Origin: Pasteurella oralis | GTDB taxonomy: Bacteria > Pseudomonadota > Gammaproteobacteria > Enterobacterales > Pasteurellaceae | Assembly (NCBI RefSeq): GCF_002850605.1 | Contig: NZ_NXGB01000002.1 | Location: 248,001 to 312,000 of the forward strand | Direction: 5' to 3' | Length of the DNA stretch: 64,000 bases | In this document: positions 19,690 to 30,737 of the stretch, piece by piece | Layout: every line of letters starts with the position of its first letter | Position numbering within the stretch: the stretch's first letter is position 1 | The notes under the pieces: model-generated | Told to the model about the DNA's origin: nothing | What the model saw: only the letters and a program-made list of their open reading frames with translations | Databases searched by the model: none | Position numbers and translations under genes: made by a program

Positions 19690-21117
19690 ATGTCCACAAC
19701 AAGTGATTTCAGCTTTTTTATTTATGATTATGAAAGTTTTGGCATCAATCCAGCTTTAGATCGTCCCGCACAGTTTGCTGGTATTCGTACTGATATAGAT
19801 TTCAATATCATTGGTAAACCAGTGATGCTGTATTGTAAACAAACCAATGATTATTTACCTGCACCTGAAGCAGTGTTAGTCACTGGTATTACGCCACAAG
19901 AATGTAATGAAAAGGGGATTGCTGAACCTGAATTTGCACAGCAAATTCTACAGGAATTTAGCCGTCCAAATACGTGCGTAATGGGGTATAACAATATTCG
20001 TTATGATGATGAAATGACACGTTATATTTTTTATCGTAATTTTATTGATCCTTATGAATATAGTTGGAAAAATGGTAATTCACGTTGGGATTTACTTGAT
20101 TTAGTTCGTGCTTGCTATGCATTGCGTCCAGATGGCATTAATTGGGCTTATGATGATGAAGGAATGCCATCATTTCGTTTAGAAAAATTAACCAAGGTGA
20201 ATGGCATAGAACATAGCAATGCACATGATGCTATGGCGGATGTGTATGCGACCATTGCAATGGCAAAATTAATCAAACAAAAACAACCTAAATTATTTCA
20301 ATTTTTCTTTGAAAATCGTGGTAAAAAAGAAATTGAAGCATTGATTGATGTTGCCAATATGACGCCACTTGTACATGTGTCAGGTATGTTGGGTAATTAT
20401 CGAGGTAATACGACTTGGGTTATCCCAATTGCTTGGCATCCGACTAATCAAAATGCAGTTATTGTTTGCGACTTATCAGCCAATATTGATGATTTATTAA
20501 CAAAAAGTGCGGTCGAATTACGCCAAAATTTATATACACCAAAAGCAGAACTTTTGGAAAAAGAAATCTTGCCTGTGCCATTGAAATTAGTTCATATCAA
20601 TAAATGTCCAATTTTAGCGCCAGCTAAGGTTCTATTACCAGAAAATGCTGAGCGTTTAGGTATAGATAGAGCATTTTGTTTAGCAAATTTACAGAAATTA
20701 AAATCAAATAGCCTGATTCGTGACAAAGTAGTCGATATTTTTAATCAAGAACGCGAATTTGATCCAAGCGATAATGTTGAAACTGAACTATATAATGGAT
20801 TTTTTGACTACAACGATAAAAATAATATGGCTATTTTACGTACATTATCGCCAGAAAAACTTGCTGAACATGGTTTAAGCTTTAAAGATAAACGTATTCC
20901 AGAATTATTATTTCATTATCGTGCACGCCATTATTTTAGTACATTAAATCGAGCAGAGCAGCTTAAATGGCAAAAATATCGCCATAAGAAACTTGAAAAA
21001 AATGCGATACAGTTTGAACAAAGTTTACAACGTTTAGTAGAAGAACATCATGAAAATCCACATAACTTGGCATTATTACAAAAAGTATATGAATATAGTG
21101 TAAAATTATTTAGATAA
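19690..21117 (+). CDS. sbcB: Exodeoxyribonuclease I
   Basis: 3'-5' single-strand DNA exonuclease acting in recombination and mismatch repair; 475 aa, identical in length to E. coli ExoI. The DnaQ-like exonuclease domain starts FFIYDYESFGINPALDRPAQF with the catalytic Asp/Glu pair, and the third acidic site is in EHSNAHDAMADVYATIAMA. The SH3-like and helical C-terminal domains follow. ATG 19690 is used because it matches the family N-terminus; an upstream TTG is less likely. The gene is followed by a hairpin and then 1 kb without genes. Confidence 0.97.
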   Translation: MSTTSDFSFFIYDYESFGINPALDRPAQFAGIRTDIDFNIIGKPVMLYCKQTNDYLPAPEAVLVTGITPQECNEKGIAEPEFAQQILQEFSRPNTCVMGYNNIRYDDEMTRYIFYRNFIDPYEYSWKNGNSRWDLLDLVRACYALRPDGINWAYDDEGMPSFRLEKLTKVNGIEHSNAHDAMADVYATIAMAKLIKQKQPKLFQFFFENRGKKEIEALIDVANMTPLVHVSGMLGNYRGNTTWVIPIAWHPTNQNAVIVCDLSANIDDLLTKSAVELRQNLYTPKAELLEKEILPVPLKLVHINKCPILAPAKVLLPENAERLGIDRAFCLANLQKLKSNSLIRDKVVDIFNQEREFDPSDNVETELYNGFFDYNDKNNMAILRTLSPEKLAEHGLSFKDKRIPELLFHYRARHYFSTLNRAEQLKWQKYRHKKLEKNAIQFEQSLQRLVEEHHENPHNLALLQKVYEYSVKLFR

Positions 21118-21140
21118 GCTAGTGACATTGTCACTAGCTT
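21116..21140 (+). terminator. sbcB stop-codon hairpin
   Basis: AAGCTAGTGAC (21116-21126) and GTCACTAGCTT (21130-21140) form an 11-bp perfect stem with a 3-base loop. It overlaps the last two bases of the stop codon. No T run follows, so it may stabilise the 3' end rather than act as a standard terminator. Confidence 0.55.
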
Positions 21141-22128
21141 AATGTAGAAGACATAATTTTAAAAAAAACATAAAATTAAAAAATATCCATAGCACTTCTT
21201 ACTGAAAGGAAATAGACGATATAATTTATAAAGAGTCGATAAATTATATTTCTTCATTTCTGCACATATTCTAACTAAAAGCATACTATTTTTTACGTAG
21301 CGTTGCCAAGTTGTCTTAATAAGCTTAAGCCAAGTAAAAACAGATCACCTAATTAGTTAAATTTTCTATTTCATTTTCATTTCTTTCAATTCAGCGCATA
21401 TTTAAATTTCTTTTACAAATCATAATTACAAGTGCATAACAGCTTAATTTTGCTGTGACAGTGTGCTTTCTATTATGATTTTATCTTGCTTAAGTAGTAT
21501 TTGTGACTTGTGCATAAGTCTGTGATTTTATTAACTCGTAGTTTTCACTCACTTGGTAACTTATTTCGCATAATGTATATTATGTTAAATTAAATGCCAT
21601 TGTGACAAGTAACCTCTAACGTAAAACTATCCTATTAATATGTTTAACTAATATTAGTAGCAAATTAGTTTCATGAAATTTATAAACAGGATTAAATTCT
21701 CAAAAATTTTGGTATTTTGTTATTACTCTTTTATTAAATATAATAAATAAGCCATTTGTTTATTGTTAAAAATGAAAGGATTTGGCAAAGAACTGATGAT
21801 ATTCGATAACGCTACGTGAAATCTAAAAAATTAATTAGATAAAATCTTACTAGATTTCAAAATTTAAATATATTTTGAATATCTGTGACACTGTCCCAAA
21901 ATAATGAATAAGAAAACCATCTTCATGTCATAGAAAATGATTTGAAATTGGTATCATTTTTAATGAAATGTAGTGAATTAAAATGACTGATTAGTTCCTC
22001 TTACTAAAATTCTCCATAAAGGAAGGTTCTTATCTACTGCTGGTAAAATAAAAATTAATTTTCATTTTTTTTAGCCATATAAAAGAAAAACACCTTTAAT
22101 TTAACTTAAAAGTGTTTTCTATTTTCAA
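21141..22128. other. Gene-free 1 kb AT-rich region between sbcB and topA
   Basis: All frames are closed at short intervals on both strands. Three TGTGACA words occur (21454, 21601, 21884), and a 10-bp inverted pair ACGTAGCGTT (21295-21304) / AACGCTACGT (21808-21817) lies about 500 bases apart. No transposase, tRNA or uptake core is present. It could be a decayed gene, an sRNA locus or a relic of an inserted element. The right end contains a T/A-rich stretch close to the topA stop that may act as its terminator. Confidence 0.5.
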
Positions 22129-24735
22129 TTATTTTTTCCGTTCAATCCAATGACCATCTAAATAATCCACTATCCATTTAGTCGCTTTGCCATTTTTTTC
22201 TGATGTTACATATTGACGCTTTTCTTTACGGCTAAAACGAATAATTGCTTCATTTCCTTCTGGATCCTGTTTTGGTGCATCAGCTAAATAACGTAACTTT
22301 TCAGGCAGTCGATCACGATATTGAGCCAATTCTGCGACTTTAGGTGCACGTGTTTCACGTGATTTTGGGAAATTATGTGCAGACATAAATACACCACTCG
22401 CACCATCACGCAATACAAAATAAGCATCTGATTTGTCACATTTTAACTCTGGAAAATGTGTTGGTTCTTCTTTTGGTGGTGCAACTTCCCCATTTTTCAA
22501 AATTTTTCTTGTATTATCACAATTAGTACATCCCATATATTTTCCAAAGCGACCAAGTTTTAAGTGCATATCAGCACCGCATTTATCACACTCAATGATT
22601 GGGCCATCATAGCCTTTAATTTTAAAACTACCTTGCTCTAATAAATAACCATCACAATTTGGATTGTTACCACAAATATGAATTTTACGTTGTGGATCAA
22701 TGACGTAACTGTCCATTGCTGTTCCACATTTAGGGCAACGTTGACGTTCCATTAAAGCTTTAGTTTCAGAGGCTTCATCTAACACATTCAATAGTTCAGC
22801 CTCAGGAATAAGATTTATTGTCGTTTTACAACGCTCTTTCACTGGTAATGAATACCCTGTACAACCTAAAAATACTCCTGTACTTGCCGTACGAATTGCC
22901 ATTTTTCGACCACAAGTTGGGCAATCAATATCTGTTGGTACTAAACTGTTCGGTTTCATTCCACCTTCTAATTCATCTAACTCAGCTTGAGTCAATGTCT
23001 CAGAAAAATCCTTAAAAAATTGATTTAATTCGGTTTTCCAATTCTTCTGCCCATTTGCAATCAAGTCTAATACATCTTCCATATTGGCAGTAAAATCATA
23101 GTTCATTAAATCAGCAAATGATTGATTTAAACGATCTGTGACAATTTCGCCCATTTTTTCTGCATAAAAACGACGATTTTCTACACGTACATAACCTCGT
23201 TCTTGAATTGTTGAAATAATTGCCGCATAAGTTGATGGACGCCCAATACCACGTTTTTCTAATTCTTTAACTAAAGCAGCTTCGCTAAAACGTGCAGGCG
23301 GCTTCGTAAAATGTTGAGTTGGCATTACAGAATCTAAACTTAATTTTGCATTCAACGCAACATTTGGCAATACTTGATCTTCTGCACTCTTATTTATAGC
23401 TGGTAACACTTTTGTCCACCCATCAAAACGAAGAATACGTCCTTTCGCTTTTAATTCGTAATCTCCAGCTGTCACAGTTAATGTTGTACTGTCATATTGT
23501 GCTGCTGGCATCTGACAAGCTACAAATTGGCGCCAAATTAAGTCGTATAAACGTATAGCATCTTTTTCCATTCCTACTAACCCATCTGCGAATATTTTGA
23601 TATCAGAAGGGCGAATTGCCTCATGAGCTTCTTGTGCATTATCTTTGCTAGAATAGAAATTAGGTTGAGCAGGTAAATAAGATTCACCGTAATTGCTTTG
23701 AATATAATTACGTACCATATTTAATGCATCTTGGCTTAAATTAGTTGAATCAGTACGCATATACGTAATATAGCCTGCTTCATATAAACGTTGAGCTAAC
23801 ATCATGGTTTTTTTCACACCAAAGCCCAAACGTGTACTTGCAGTTTGTTGTAGTGTTGAGGTAATAAAAGGCGCTTTGGCTTTTGATTGAGTTGGTTTTG
23901 TTTCTAATTCAGAAACGATATATTCTGATTTTTGTAAAAAATCGACCGCACTTTGTGCTTGCTCTGCATTTTTAGGTGCAAATTTTTTACCTTTAAATTG
24001 AACAACATCTAACTGTAATTGTTCATTGGCTTGTGTATTGGTAATCGCAGAAACTTCCCAATATTCTTCGGGTTGGAATGCTTTGATTTCACGCTCACGT
24101 TCAACTAAAAGTTTTACTGCAACCGATTGTACTCGACCTGCAGATAAACCGCGGGCTACTTTTTTCCAAAGTAGTGGTGATACCATAAAGCCAACTACAC
24201 GATCTAAAAAACGACGAGTTTGCTGTGCGTTAACACGATCTAAATTGAGTTGTTCTGGTTTTTCAAACGCTTGCTTAATTGCATTTTTAGTAATTTCATT
24301 AAATACAACACGGCTAAAACGTTTATCATCTCCGCCAATAACTTCGCGTAGATGCCATGCAATTGCCTCTCCTTCTCTATCCAAATCAGTCGCAAGATAG
24401 ATATGATCTGCTTTTTTAGCCAATGATTTCAGTTCAGCAACCACTTTTTCTTTACCAGGAAGAATTTGATAATTTGCTTGCCAGTTGTGATATGGGTCAA
24501 TTCCCATACGCTTGACTAATGCATTACGATCTTTTTCTTGTTTAATAGCTAATTTTTGTTCTACACTTAATCCTTTGGTGGAAATTGGTTTTGCTTTTTC
24601 ACCATTGCTTGAACCTATAGTAGGTAAGTCACGAATATGACCCACACTTGATTTTACAATATAATCACTACCAAGATATTTATTTATAGTCTTTGCTTTT
24701 GCAGGCGACTCCACAATAACCAAGGATTTACTCAT
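22129..24735 (-). CDS. topA: DNA topoisomerase I
   Basis: Type IA topoisomerase relaxing negative supercoils; 868 aa. The Toprim domain begins [22 protein letters not shown] with the acidic [13 protein letters not shown] motif. The active tyrosine is in [14 protein letters not shown], and the [11 protein letters not shown] segment is conserved. The C-terminal part holds several zinc-ribbon units with paired cysteines: [27 protein letters not shown] and CTNCD. The start at 24735 gives the conserved N-terminus with AGGT upstream; an earlier in-frame ATG seven codons upstream is less likely. It is divergent from the LysR gene. Confidence 0.97.
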   Translation of the reverse strand: MSKSLVIVESPAKAKTINKYLGSDYIVKSSVGHIRDLPTIGSSNGEKAKPISTKGLSVEQKLAIKQEKDRNALVKRMGIDPYHNWQANYQILPGKEKVVAELKSLAKKADHIYLATDLDREGEAIAWHLREVIGGDDKRFSRVVFNEITKNAIKQAFEKPEQLNLDRVNAQQTRRFLDRVVGFMVSPLLWKKVARGLSAGRVQSVAVKLLVEREREIKAFQPEEYWEVSAITNTQANEQLQLDVVQFKGKKFAPKNAEQAQSAVDFLQKSEYIVSELETKPTQSKAKAPFITSTLQQTASTRLGFGVKKTMMLAQRLYEAGYITYMRTDSTNLSQDALNMVRNYIQSNYGESYLPAQPNFYSSKDNAQEAHEAIRPSDIKIFADGLVGMEKDAIRLYDLIWRQFVACQMPAAQYDSTTLTVTAGDYELKAKGRILRFDGWTKVLPAINKSAEDQVLPNVALNAKLSLDSVMPTQHFTKPPARFSEAALVKELEKRGIGRPSTYAAIISTIQERGYVRVENRRFYAEKMGEIVTDRLNQSFADLMNYDFTANMEDVLDLIANGQKNWKTELNQFFKDFSETLTQAELDELEGGMKPNSLVPTDIDCPTCGRKMAIRTASTGVFLGCTGYSLPVKERCKTTINLIPEAELLNVLDEASETKALMERQRCPKCGTAMDSYVIDPQRKIHICGNNPNCDGYLLEQGSFKIKGYDGPIIECDKCGADMHLKLGRFGKYMGCTNCDNTRKILKNGEVAPPKEEPTHFPELKCDKSDAYFVLRDGASGVFMSAHNFPKSRETRAPKVAELAQYRDRLPEKLRYLADAPKQDPEGNEAIIRFSRKEKRQYVTSEKNGKATKWIVDYLDGHWIERKK

Positions 24736-24831
24736 TCTATTACCTAATTTACTCAAACTTATATAAAATAGTCGCTATATTGCTAACTATCTGCTGTCAG
24801 GTCAACTCTTTTTTTTAAAAAAGGTATATAA

Positions 24832-25725
24832 ATGGATAAACTCAATGCGATTTCTATCTTCTGTAAAGTCGTTGAAACACAAAGCTTTACACAGGCTGCC
24901 GCACAACAAAATATGTCTGTCGCAATGGCTAGTAAACTTGTCGCACAACTGGAAGAACAACTTAAAACACGCTTACTACAACGTACAACACGAAAAATTT
25001 CACCGACTGAAGCTGGACTTATCTATTATCAACATTGCCAACCTATCTTGGTTGAATTGGAGGATGCAGAATCTAGTATTAGTAATTTATCTACTTCTTT
25101 ACAAGGTAACTTAAGTATCTCTGTTCCACGTGATTTTGGATTACTTTTTATTACTCCCAATTTGGCTAAGTTTGTTAAAGACAATCCTAATTTACATGTT
25201 GATATTGAATTTAATGATCGCATGGTAGATTTAGTGGCAGAAAGCTATGATGTCGCATTACGGATTGGCTACTTACAAGACAGCTCATTAGTCGCTAAAC
25301 GAGTTGCTTCAGTATCTACATTGTTTGTCGCTTCGCCAAAATATTTAGCAAAATACGGTACACCTAAAGTACCGGAAGATTTACAGCGCCATGATTGCCT
25401 TTTATATAAAGCCGTTGGTAATCAAATTTATTGGGAATTTAATAATGGTAAACAAGTACAACGTTTAAAAATGCGCTCAAAATTGGTGTGTAATAATGGA
25501 CTGACTCTAACTGAATTAGCTAAATCTGGTTTAGGTATTATTAATACCCCCCACTTTTTCGTTGAAAATGAATTACGTACAGGAGAGTTAGTTGAGATTT
25601 TGGCTGAATATCAACAGCAAAAATTAGATATTCATCTTGTTTATCCACATCGTCGCCATCTCCCCGCCAAAACCAAAGCATTTATTGAATTTATTCAAGC
25701 TTTGCATCTCTGTTCTGCAAAATAA
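24832..25725 (+). CDS. LysR-family transcription regulator
   Basis: A 297-residue LysR-type regulator. The N-terminal winged helix-turn-helix covers residues 1-60 (MDKLNAISIFCKVVETQSFTQAAAQQ, then RLLQRTTRKISPTEAG), followed by a periplasmic-binding-like effector domain (SVPRDFGLLFITPNLAKF, VALRIGYLQDSS, LVYPHRRHLPAKTKAFIEF). It belongs to the CrgA/DmlR-like branch by sequence style. It is divergent from topA, with about 96 bases between, an arrangement also found in H. influenzae. Target genes and inducer are unknown. Confidence 0.9.
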   Translation: MDKLNAISIFCKVVETQSFTQAAAQQNMSVAMASKLVAQLEEQLKTRLLQRTTRKISPTEAGLIYYQHCQPILVELEDAESSISNLSTSLQGNLSISVPRDFGLLFITPNLAKFVKDNPNLHVDIEFNDRMVDLVAESYDVALRIGYLQDSSLVAKRVASVSTLFVASPKYLAKYGTPKVPEDLQRHDCLLYKAVGNQIYWEFNNGKQVQRLKMRSKLVCNNGLTLTELAKSGLGIINTPHFFVENELRTGELVEILAEYQQQKLDIHLVYPHRRHLPAKTKAFIEFIQALHLCSAK

Positions 25726-25726
25726 T

Positions 25727-25746
25727 AAAGGCTCATATGAGCCTTT
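25727..25746. terminator. Palindromic terminator after the LysR gene
   Basis: AAAGGCTCATATGAGCCTTT is a perfect 20-base palindrome one base after the stop. The + strand continues AAAAAATT, so the T run is weak and termination efficiency uncertain. Confidence 0.55.
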
Positions 25747-25857
25747 AAAAAATTAATCTGTATTATTCTTTTGGTTACTTAAAGGCATTCCACATCATTT
25801 ATTCACTTACTCAAGCTTATTTATAGATATGTCTAGCGTAAGAAAAGAGACTGCACT

Positions 25858-26682
25858 TTAGAAGTGGTGCCAAATTGGCATACAATCTTCAGGGAGTTGT
25901 AATGATTTCCCCAATTCAATCCAGCCACAAGGAAAGTGGAAATCTGAACCAACAGAACACAACAATGTATTTTCTTTTGCCCAGCGTGCTAAGAGTAAAC
26001 GTTGATCTTTGGTTTGCCCACAACCTGCAACTTCAAGTGCATCACCACCCCATTGTTTAAAATCAGCAATCAATTTTTTTAACCATTTTGTTGCCATAGT
26101 ATAACGTAATGGATGTGCTAGAACAGCTAATCCACCAGCTTGGTGAATTACTTTAATTGCAGTGGGAATATCACACCATTGTGCTTTAACATAACAGGAT
26201 TTACCTTGTGAAAGATATTTTTTAAATGCTTGATTTTCATTAGATACTTTACCTGTTTGGACTAAAAGACGCGCATAATGAGCACGCGTAACTTCCCCTA
26301 CTGCAAGTTTCCTTGCTTCTTCAAATGCATCTTCAACACCAACTTTTGCTAATTTTTCTCCAATTTCGATGGCTCTTTGATAGCGAATAACAGCTTGTTG
26401 AGTTAAAAGAGCGGTCATTTCTGTTGAATTTTCTGTGAAATTTAATCCAACAATATGAATTGTACGACTTTCCCATAAAGTTGATATTTCAACTCCACTA
26501 ATCAATTCAATATCGAACTGAGTTGCAAGTTGTCTAGCTTCTATTAAACCAGCAAGCGTATCATGATCAGTTAATGCCAATACATTCACGCCTTTTTCTG
26601 CTGCACGCTGTATAAGCTGTGAAGGTGATAATATGCCGTCTGATGCAATACTATGACAATGAAGATCATAAATTTTAGTCAT
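25858..26682 (-). CDS. rnm: PHP-domain exoribonuclease/phosphatase (RNase AM, TrpH/YciV)
   Basis: 274 aa PHP-fold metalloenzyme. Metal-binding motifs are clear: DLHCHSIASDG at the N-terminus, LALTDHDTLAGL near residue 40, LAHPLRYT, and GSDFHFP at the C-terminal end. The E. coli homologue (trpH/yciV) trims 5' ends of RNAs 5' to 3' and also dephosphorylates 3',5'-bisphosphonucleotides. It lies downstream of pyrD in the same direction, but a strong terminator separates them. No trp genes are adjacent here. Confidence 0.93.
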   Translation of the reverse strand: MTKIYDLHCHSIASDGILSPSQLIQRAAEKGVNVLALTDHDTLAGLIEARQLATQFDIELISGVEISTLWESRTIHIVGLNFTENSTEMTALLTQQAVIRYQRAIEIGEKLAKVGVEDAFEEARKLAVGEVTRAHYARLLVQTGKVSNENQAFKKYLSQGKSCYVKAQWCDIPTAIKVIHQAGGLAVLAHPLRYTMATKWLKKLIADFKQWGGDALEVAGCGQTKDQRLLLARWAKENTLLCSVGSDFHFPCGWIELGKSLQLPEDCMPIWHHF

Positions 26683-26714
26683 TTTGTTTCCGAATTAGAG
26701 ATTAGTTTAAAAAG

Positions 26715-26749
26715 AATAGGTGCAGTACAACGTATTGCACCTATTTTTT
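26715..26749. terminator. pyrD terminator
   Basis: AATAGGTGCA (26715-26724) pairs perfectly with TGCACCTATT (26736-26745), with an 11-base loop. It lies between pyrD and rnm (both minus) and has a T run on each exit side (TTTTTTC on +, CTTTTT on minus). Confidence 0.8.
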
Positions 26750-26765
26750 CTCACGCAATAACGCA

Positions 26766-27785
26766 TTATTGAATATGCTGCACTAATTGCTTTATTAAAT
26801 TAGGTCCATGATAAATTAATCCTGAATAAAGCTGTAATAATTGTGCACCTGCACTTATTTTTTGTTGAGCAGTTTGCACGCTATCAATACCGCCACTACC
26901 TATAATCGGGATATTTCCTTTTAGTTCTTGCTGTAATCGCGCAATGATTTGCGTGCTTTTATACTGTAATGGCTTACCACTTAACCCACCTTGTTGTTCA
27001 GCGTATTTAAGTCCACTCACATATTCTCTTGAAATTGTAGTATTCGTTGCAATTATGGCATCCATTTGGTGACGTTGTAGCGTATCTGCAATTTGGATTA
27101 ATTCCGCTTCCGTTAAATCTGGTGCAATTTTTACTGCAATAGGGACATATTTATTATATTGCTCTGCTAAGATGTTCTGGCGTAATTTGATACCTTGTAA
27201 TAAATCATCGAGTGCATCGCCATATTGTAATTGGCGCAGCCCAGGCGAGTTTGGTGAAGAAATATTAATAGTAATGTAATCAGCATAGTTATAAGCTTTG
27301 TTTAAACAAAACAAGTAATCTGCTTTGCTATTTTCGACGGAAGTAAAAGAATTTTTACCAATATTAATCCCTAAAATACCCTCATACTTTGCACGTTTTA
27401 CATTCTCAATTAAATAATCGATACCATAATTATTAAATCCATTACGATTAATAATGCCTTGCGCTTCAATTAAACGAAACTGTCGTGGTTTAGGATTACC
27501 TTCTTGTGCTAGTGGCGTTACTGTACCGACTTCTATAAAGCCAAATCCCATTGCCGCAAACCCATCAATAGCATCACCATTTTTATCAGCACCAGCTGCT
27601 AATCCAATTGGATTGTTAAATTGAAGTCCCATGACAGTTTTGGGTGTACTCGTTGGGCAAGCAAAAAATTTTTTTAAAATAGGCTGTAATGGTGATTTAC
27701 TAATGACTTTTAGTGTTTGGATAGTAAGATCATGTGCTTTTTCAGCATCAAGGGAAAAAAGTACCTTGCGGACTAATGAATACAT
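26766..27785 (-). CDS. pyrD: Dihydroorotate dehydrogenase (quinone), class 2
   Basis: Fourth step of UMP synthesis: oxidises dihydroorotate to orotate with quinone as acceptor, at the inner-membrane face. 339 aa. The amphipathic N-terminal helices ([22 protein letters not shown]) typical of membrane-attached class 2 enzymes are present. The FMN barrel carries [15 protein letters not shown], the catalytic-serine region [13 protein letters not shown], and [29 protein letters not shown] (split by residues). No PurR-like site is evident upstream. Confidence 0.97.
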   Translation of the reverse strand: MYSLVRKVLFSLDAEKAHDLTIQTLKVISKSPLQPILKKFFACPTSTPKTVMGLQFNNPIGLAAGADKNGDAIDGFAAMGFGFIEVGTVTPLAQEGNPKPRQFRLIEAQGIINRNGFNNYGIDYLIENVKRAKYEGILGINIGKNSFTSVENSKADYLFCLNKAYNYADYITINISSPNSPGLRQLQYGDALDDLLQGIKLRQNILAEQYNKYVPIAVKIAPDLTEAELIQIADTLQRHQMDAIIATNTTISREYVSGLKYAEQQGGLSGKPLQYKSTQIIARLQQELKGNIPIIGSGGIDSVQTAQQKISAGAQLLQLYSGLIYHGPNLIKQLVQHIQ

Positions 27786-27921
27786 ACTCGTTTATCTCTC
27801 CGGATAGTTTAACTGTGAAAATGTGCAAAATTATACGCTTTTACACGGAAAAAAGTAATGGAAAATTCGGTTATTTTAGTCAGATAAGATAGAAATGAAT
27901 TGCCAGAATAGGTTTTGAATA

Positions 27922-27968
27922 AAAAAAAGTGCGATCGAAATTTTAAAAATTTTAACCGCACTTTTTTC
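27922..27968. terminator. pepN terminator with one intact and one altered uptake core
   Basis: AAAAAAGTGCG and CGCACTTTTTT pair across an AT-rich centre (AAATTTTAAAAATTTT). The right arm is a perfect uptake core (27955-27963, reverse) and the left arm has one change (AAGTGCGAT). Located just after the pepN stop; T runs occur on both strands. Confidence 0.75.
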
Positions 27969-27970
27969 AA

Positions 27971-30580
27971 TTACTGTAATGCTTTTTCAATTTTCTCATA
28001 AAGATCACGCGACAGGTTCTCAACCTCACTTAAACGCTCTAATGCACGTTTCATTAAGGTTTGACGTTGACCATCATAGCGGGAAAAACGAATCAATGGT
28101 TCAATTAAACGAGAAGCAACTTGTGGATTGCTCTCATTTAAACGAATTAAAATATCTGTTAAAAAACGATAGCCAGAACCATCAATAGCATGGAATGCTT
28201 TTACGTTCTGGTTCGCAAAACTCCCAACCAGTGAACGCACGCGATTTGGATTATTAAAGTTAAAACTTGGATGATCCATTAGTTGCATAACTTTTAATAA
28301 TACATCTTCATCTGGGCGAGTGGCTTGCAGCATAAACCATTTGTCCATTACAAGACCATCATGCTGCCATCGACTTTCAAAATCTACTAGCAGGCTATCA
28401 CGACAAGGTAGCTGTGCTTTCGTTGCAGCACTTAATGCAGCTAACGTGTCTGTCATATTATTAGCGTAAGTATAATGTTTATTCACTACACTATTGCCAA
28501 CAGTAGTATAAGCCAAATAACTGACACAAAGGTTACGCAAACCACGTAATGCAATATCGCCCGCAGTTACACGATAAGTATCTAAACGAATTTCGTTATA
28601 CACTTTTAAGAATGATTGCTTCAAGCTGTCCGCTATAGTGCGAACCATGAAATCACGAACAAGAGTGATTCCTTCAGGATCAATTGTTTTAAAAAGTTCT
28701 GCAAACTCTGTTACTTTTGGCAGAGTTAAAATTAAAGTCGTTAATTCAACATTCTGTTGATAGCTTTCTAATATTTGATATAACTCAGCAAGAATGTCTG
28801 CCGAAAATTCAAGTGGTTTGCCTTGTTGATGGCGAGTTAAATTACGACGTAATTCAGCCGCATAAAGCATTTGTGCAACATCCCAACGCACAAAATGATT
28901 TTCAGCATGACGTAATAATGTGCTTAACTGTGCAGCATTATAATCATAATGCAATTTGACGGGGGCAGAAAAATCACCCAACAGTGCAGGCACAGGTTTA
29001 GTATGAATATCTGTAAACTCAAAAGTTTGTTCACTTTGTGTCACATTGAGCACAGAATTGACTAGGTTATCATGGTGTTTTAATACCAATGGCTTGCCTA
29101 CTTTATCATACAACGCGATTTTTAGCGGAATATGTAAATCTACTTTTTCCATTTGATCTGCGGTAGGTGGTGTTGTTTGTGAAACATGTAAAGAATAGAC
29201 CGCACTTTGTTCATCGTAATTATCGGAAATCGTCAATTCTGGCGTACCTGATTGACTATACCAACGGCGAAATTGGGTTAAGTCAAGTGCTGAGGCACGT
29301 TCCATTGCAGAAACAAAATCTTCACAGGTTGCTGCTTTACCATCATTTTCAGCCACATAAAGCTGCATACCTTTTTGGAACAACTGTTCGCCTAATAAAG
29401 TATGCAGCATACGAATGACCTCTGCGCCTTTTTCATATACTGTGACTGTATAAAAGTTATTCATTTCAATCACTTTATCTGGGCGAATTGGATGAGCCAT
29501 TGGGCTGGCATCTTCTGCAAATTGAGCAGTCCGTAATAAACGCACATCTTCAATACGTTTGCCTGAACGTGACCATAAATCTGAAGTGAATTCTTGATCA
29601 CGAAATACTGTTAAACCTTCTTTTAAACTGAGCTGAAACCAATCACGGCAAGTAATACGATTGCCAGTCCAATTGTGAAAATATTCATGGGCAATAACGC
29701 TTTCAATGGCTAAATAATCCTCATCTGTTGCAGTTTGTGGATTAGCTAATACAAATTTAGAGTTAAAAATATTTAAACCTTTATTTTCCATTGCACCCAT
29801 ATTAAAGAAATCAACTGCGACGATCATATAAATGTCTAAATCATACTCTAAACCAAAGCGTTCTTCGTCCCATTTCATTGAGCGCTTCAGACTTTGCATT
29901 GCCCAATCAGCACGATCTAAATTACCACGATCAACGAACAATTCTAATGCGACTTTACGCCCACTTTTGGTGATAAAACTGTCTGTTAATACATCAAAAT
30001 CCCCTGCTACTAAGGCGAATAAATAACTTGGTTTTGGAAAGGGATCATTCCACTCTACCCAATGGCGTCCATCATCTAAATCGCCACTTGCAATACGATT
30101 ACCATTAGATAATAAATAGGGATATTTACTTTTCTCTGCAGTAATTTTCGTTGTATAACGTGCAAGCACATCTGGACGATCTAACATATAAGTGATTTGG
30201 CGAAACCCTTCGGCTTCACACTGAGTACAAATTCCATCACCTGATTGATATAAACCTTGTAGCGATGTATTTTTTTCTGGATTTAAAATTGTCACAATTT
30301 CAACTTCAAAATCTGTAGTATTTAACTGGCTTAAATCCAGAGTTAAACTTTCACCATCTTGTTCAAATTGTTTAAAATCTTTACCATTTAATTTCAGCGT
30401 AGAAAATTGAAAACTATTCCCATCTAAACGTAATTTAGTTGCTTCAGGATTCAGACGTTGATATTGACTAATTGCGGTGACAATTGTTTTTTTAGGATCA
30501 AGTTGGAAGTCAAGAAAAATGTCGGTTACAGTAAAATCGGGCTTACGATAATCTTTTCTATATTTTGCTTTGGCTTGCAT
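27971..30580 (-). CDS. pepN: Aminopeptidase N (alanyl aminopeptidase)
   Basis: Cytoplasmic M1 zinc metallopeptidase that removes N-terminal residues in peptide turnover; 869 aa. The substrate-binding GAMENKGLNIFN motif and the zinc site HEYFHNWTGNR (HEXXH) with the downstream Glu in LKEGLTVFRDQEF are intact. The C-terminal helical domain is complete. It is a single gene, divergent from purE. Confidence 0.98.
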   Translation of the reverse strand: MQAKAKYRKDYRKPDFTVTDIFLDFQLDPKKTIVTAISQYQRLNPEATKLRLDGNSFQFSTLKLNGKDFKQFEQDGESLTLDLSQLNTTDFEVEIVTILNPEKNTSLQGLYQSGDGICTQCEAEGFRQITYMLDRPDVLARYTTKITAEKSKYPYLLSNGNRIASGDLDDGRHWVEWNDPFPKPSYLFALVAGDFDVLTDSFITKSGRKVALELFVDRGNLDRADWAMQSLKRSMKWDEERFGLEYDLDIYMIVAVDFFNMGAMENKGLNIFNSKFVLANPQTATDEDYLAIESVIAHEYFHNWTGNRITCRDWFQLSLKEGLTVFRDQEFTSDLWSRSGKRIEDVRLLRTAQFAEDASPMAHPIRPDKVIEMNNFYTVTVYEKGAEVIRMLHTLLGEQLFQKGMQLYVAENDGKAATCEDFVSAMERASALDLTQFRRWYSQSGTPELTISDNYDEQSAVYSLHVSQTTPPTADQMEKVDLHIPLKIALYDKVGKPLVLKHHDNLVNSVLNVTQSEQTFEFTDIHTKPVPALLGDFSAPVKLHYDYNAAQLSTLLRHAENHFVRWDVAQMLYAAELRRNLTRHQQGKPLEFSADILAELYQILESYQQNVELTTLILTLPKVTEFAELFKTIDPEGITLVRDFMVRTIADSLKQSFLKVYNEIRLDTYRVTAGDIALRGLRNLCVSYLAYTTVGNSVVNKHYTYANNMTDTLAALSAATKAQLPCRDSLLVDFESRWQHDGLVMDKWFMLQATRPDEDVLLKVMQLMDHPSFNFNNPNRVRSLVGSFANQNVKAFHAIDGSGYRFLTDILIRLNESNPQVASRLIEPLIRFSRYDGQRQTLMKRALERLSEVENLSRDLYEKIEKALQ

Positions 30581-30661
30581 ATAACAACCTATTCTTATTT
30601 AAGACTCAAAAATGTGTTTAGGATATGATTTTCTAAAGGAAGTTGCAATCAATAAAAACTT

Positions 30662-30677
30662 TCGCAATCGTTTGCTT
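30662..30677. promoter_or_regulatory. PurR-like operator upstream of purE
   Basis: TCGCAATCGTTTGCTT matches the PurR consensus ACGCAAACGTTTGCGT at 13 of 16 positions, with the central CGTTTGC intact. It lies 60 bases before the purE start, where PurR acts in E. coli. Confidence 0.6.
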
Positions 30678-30737
30678 ATTCATTATTGTATGCTATTCTA
30701 CGCACGCTTTTATTATTGAATAAAATGAAGGAATAAA

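Noticed and set aside
21295-21817. Inverted pair ACGTAGCGTT / AACGCTACGT as possible insertion-sequence ends
   Set aside because: Only 10 bp, no transposase or long ORF between, and no target duplication seen.
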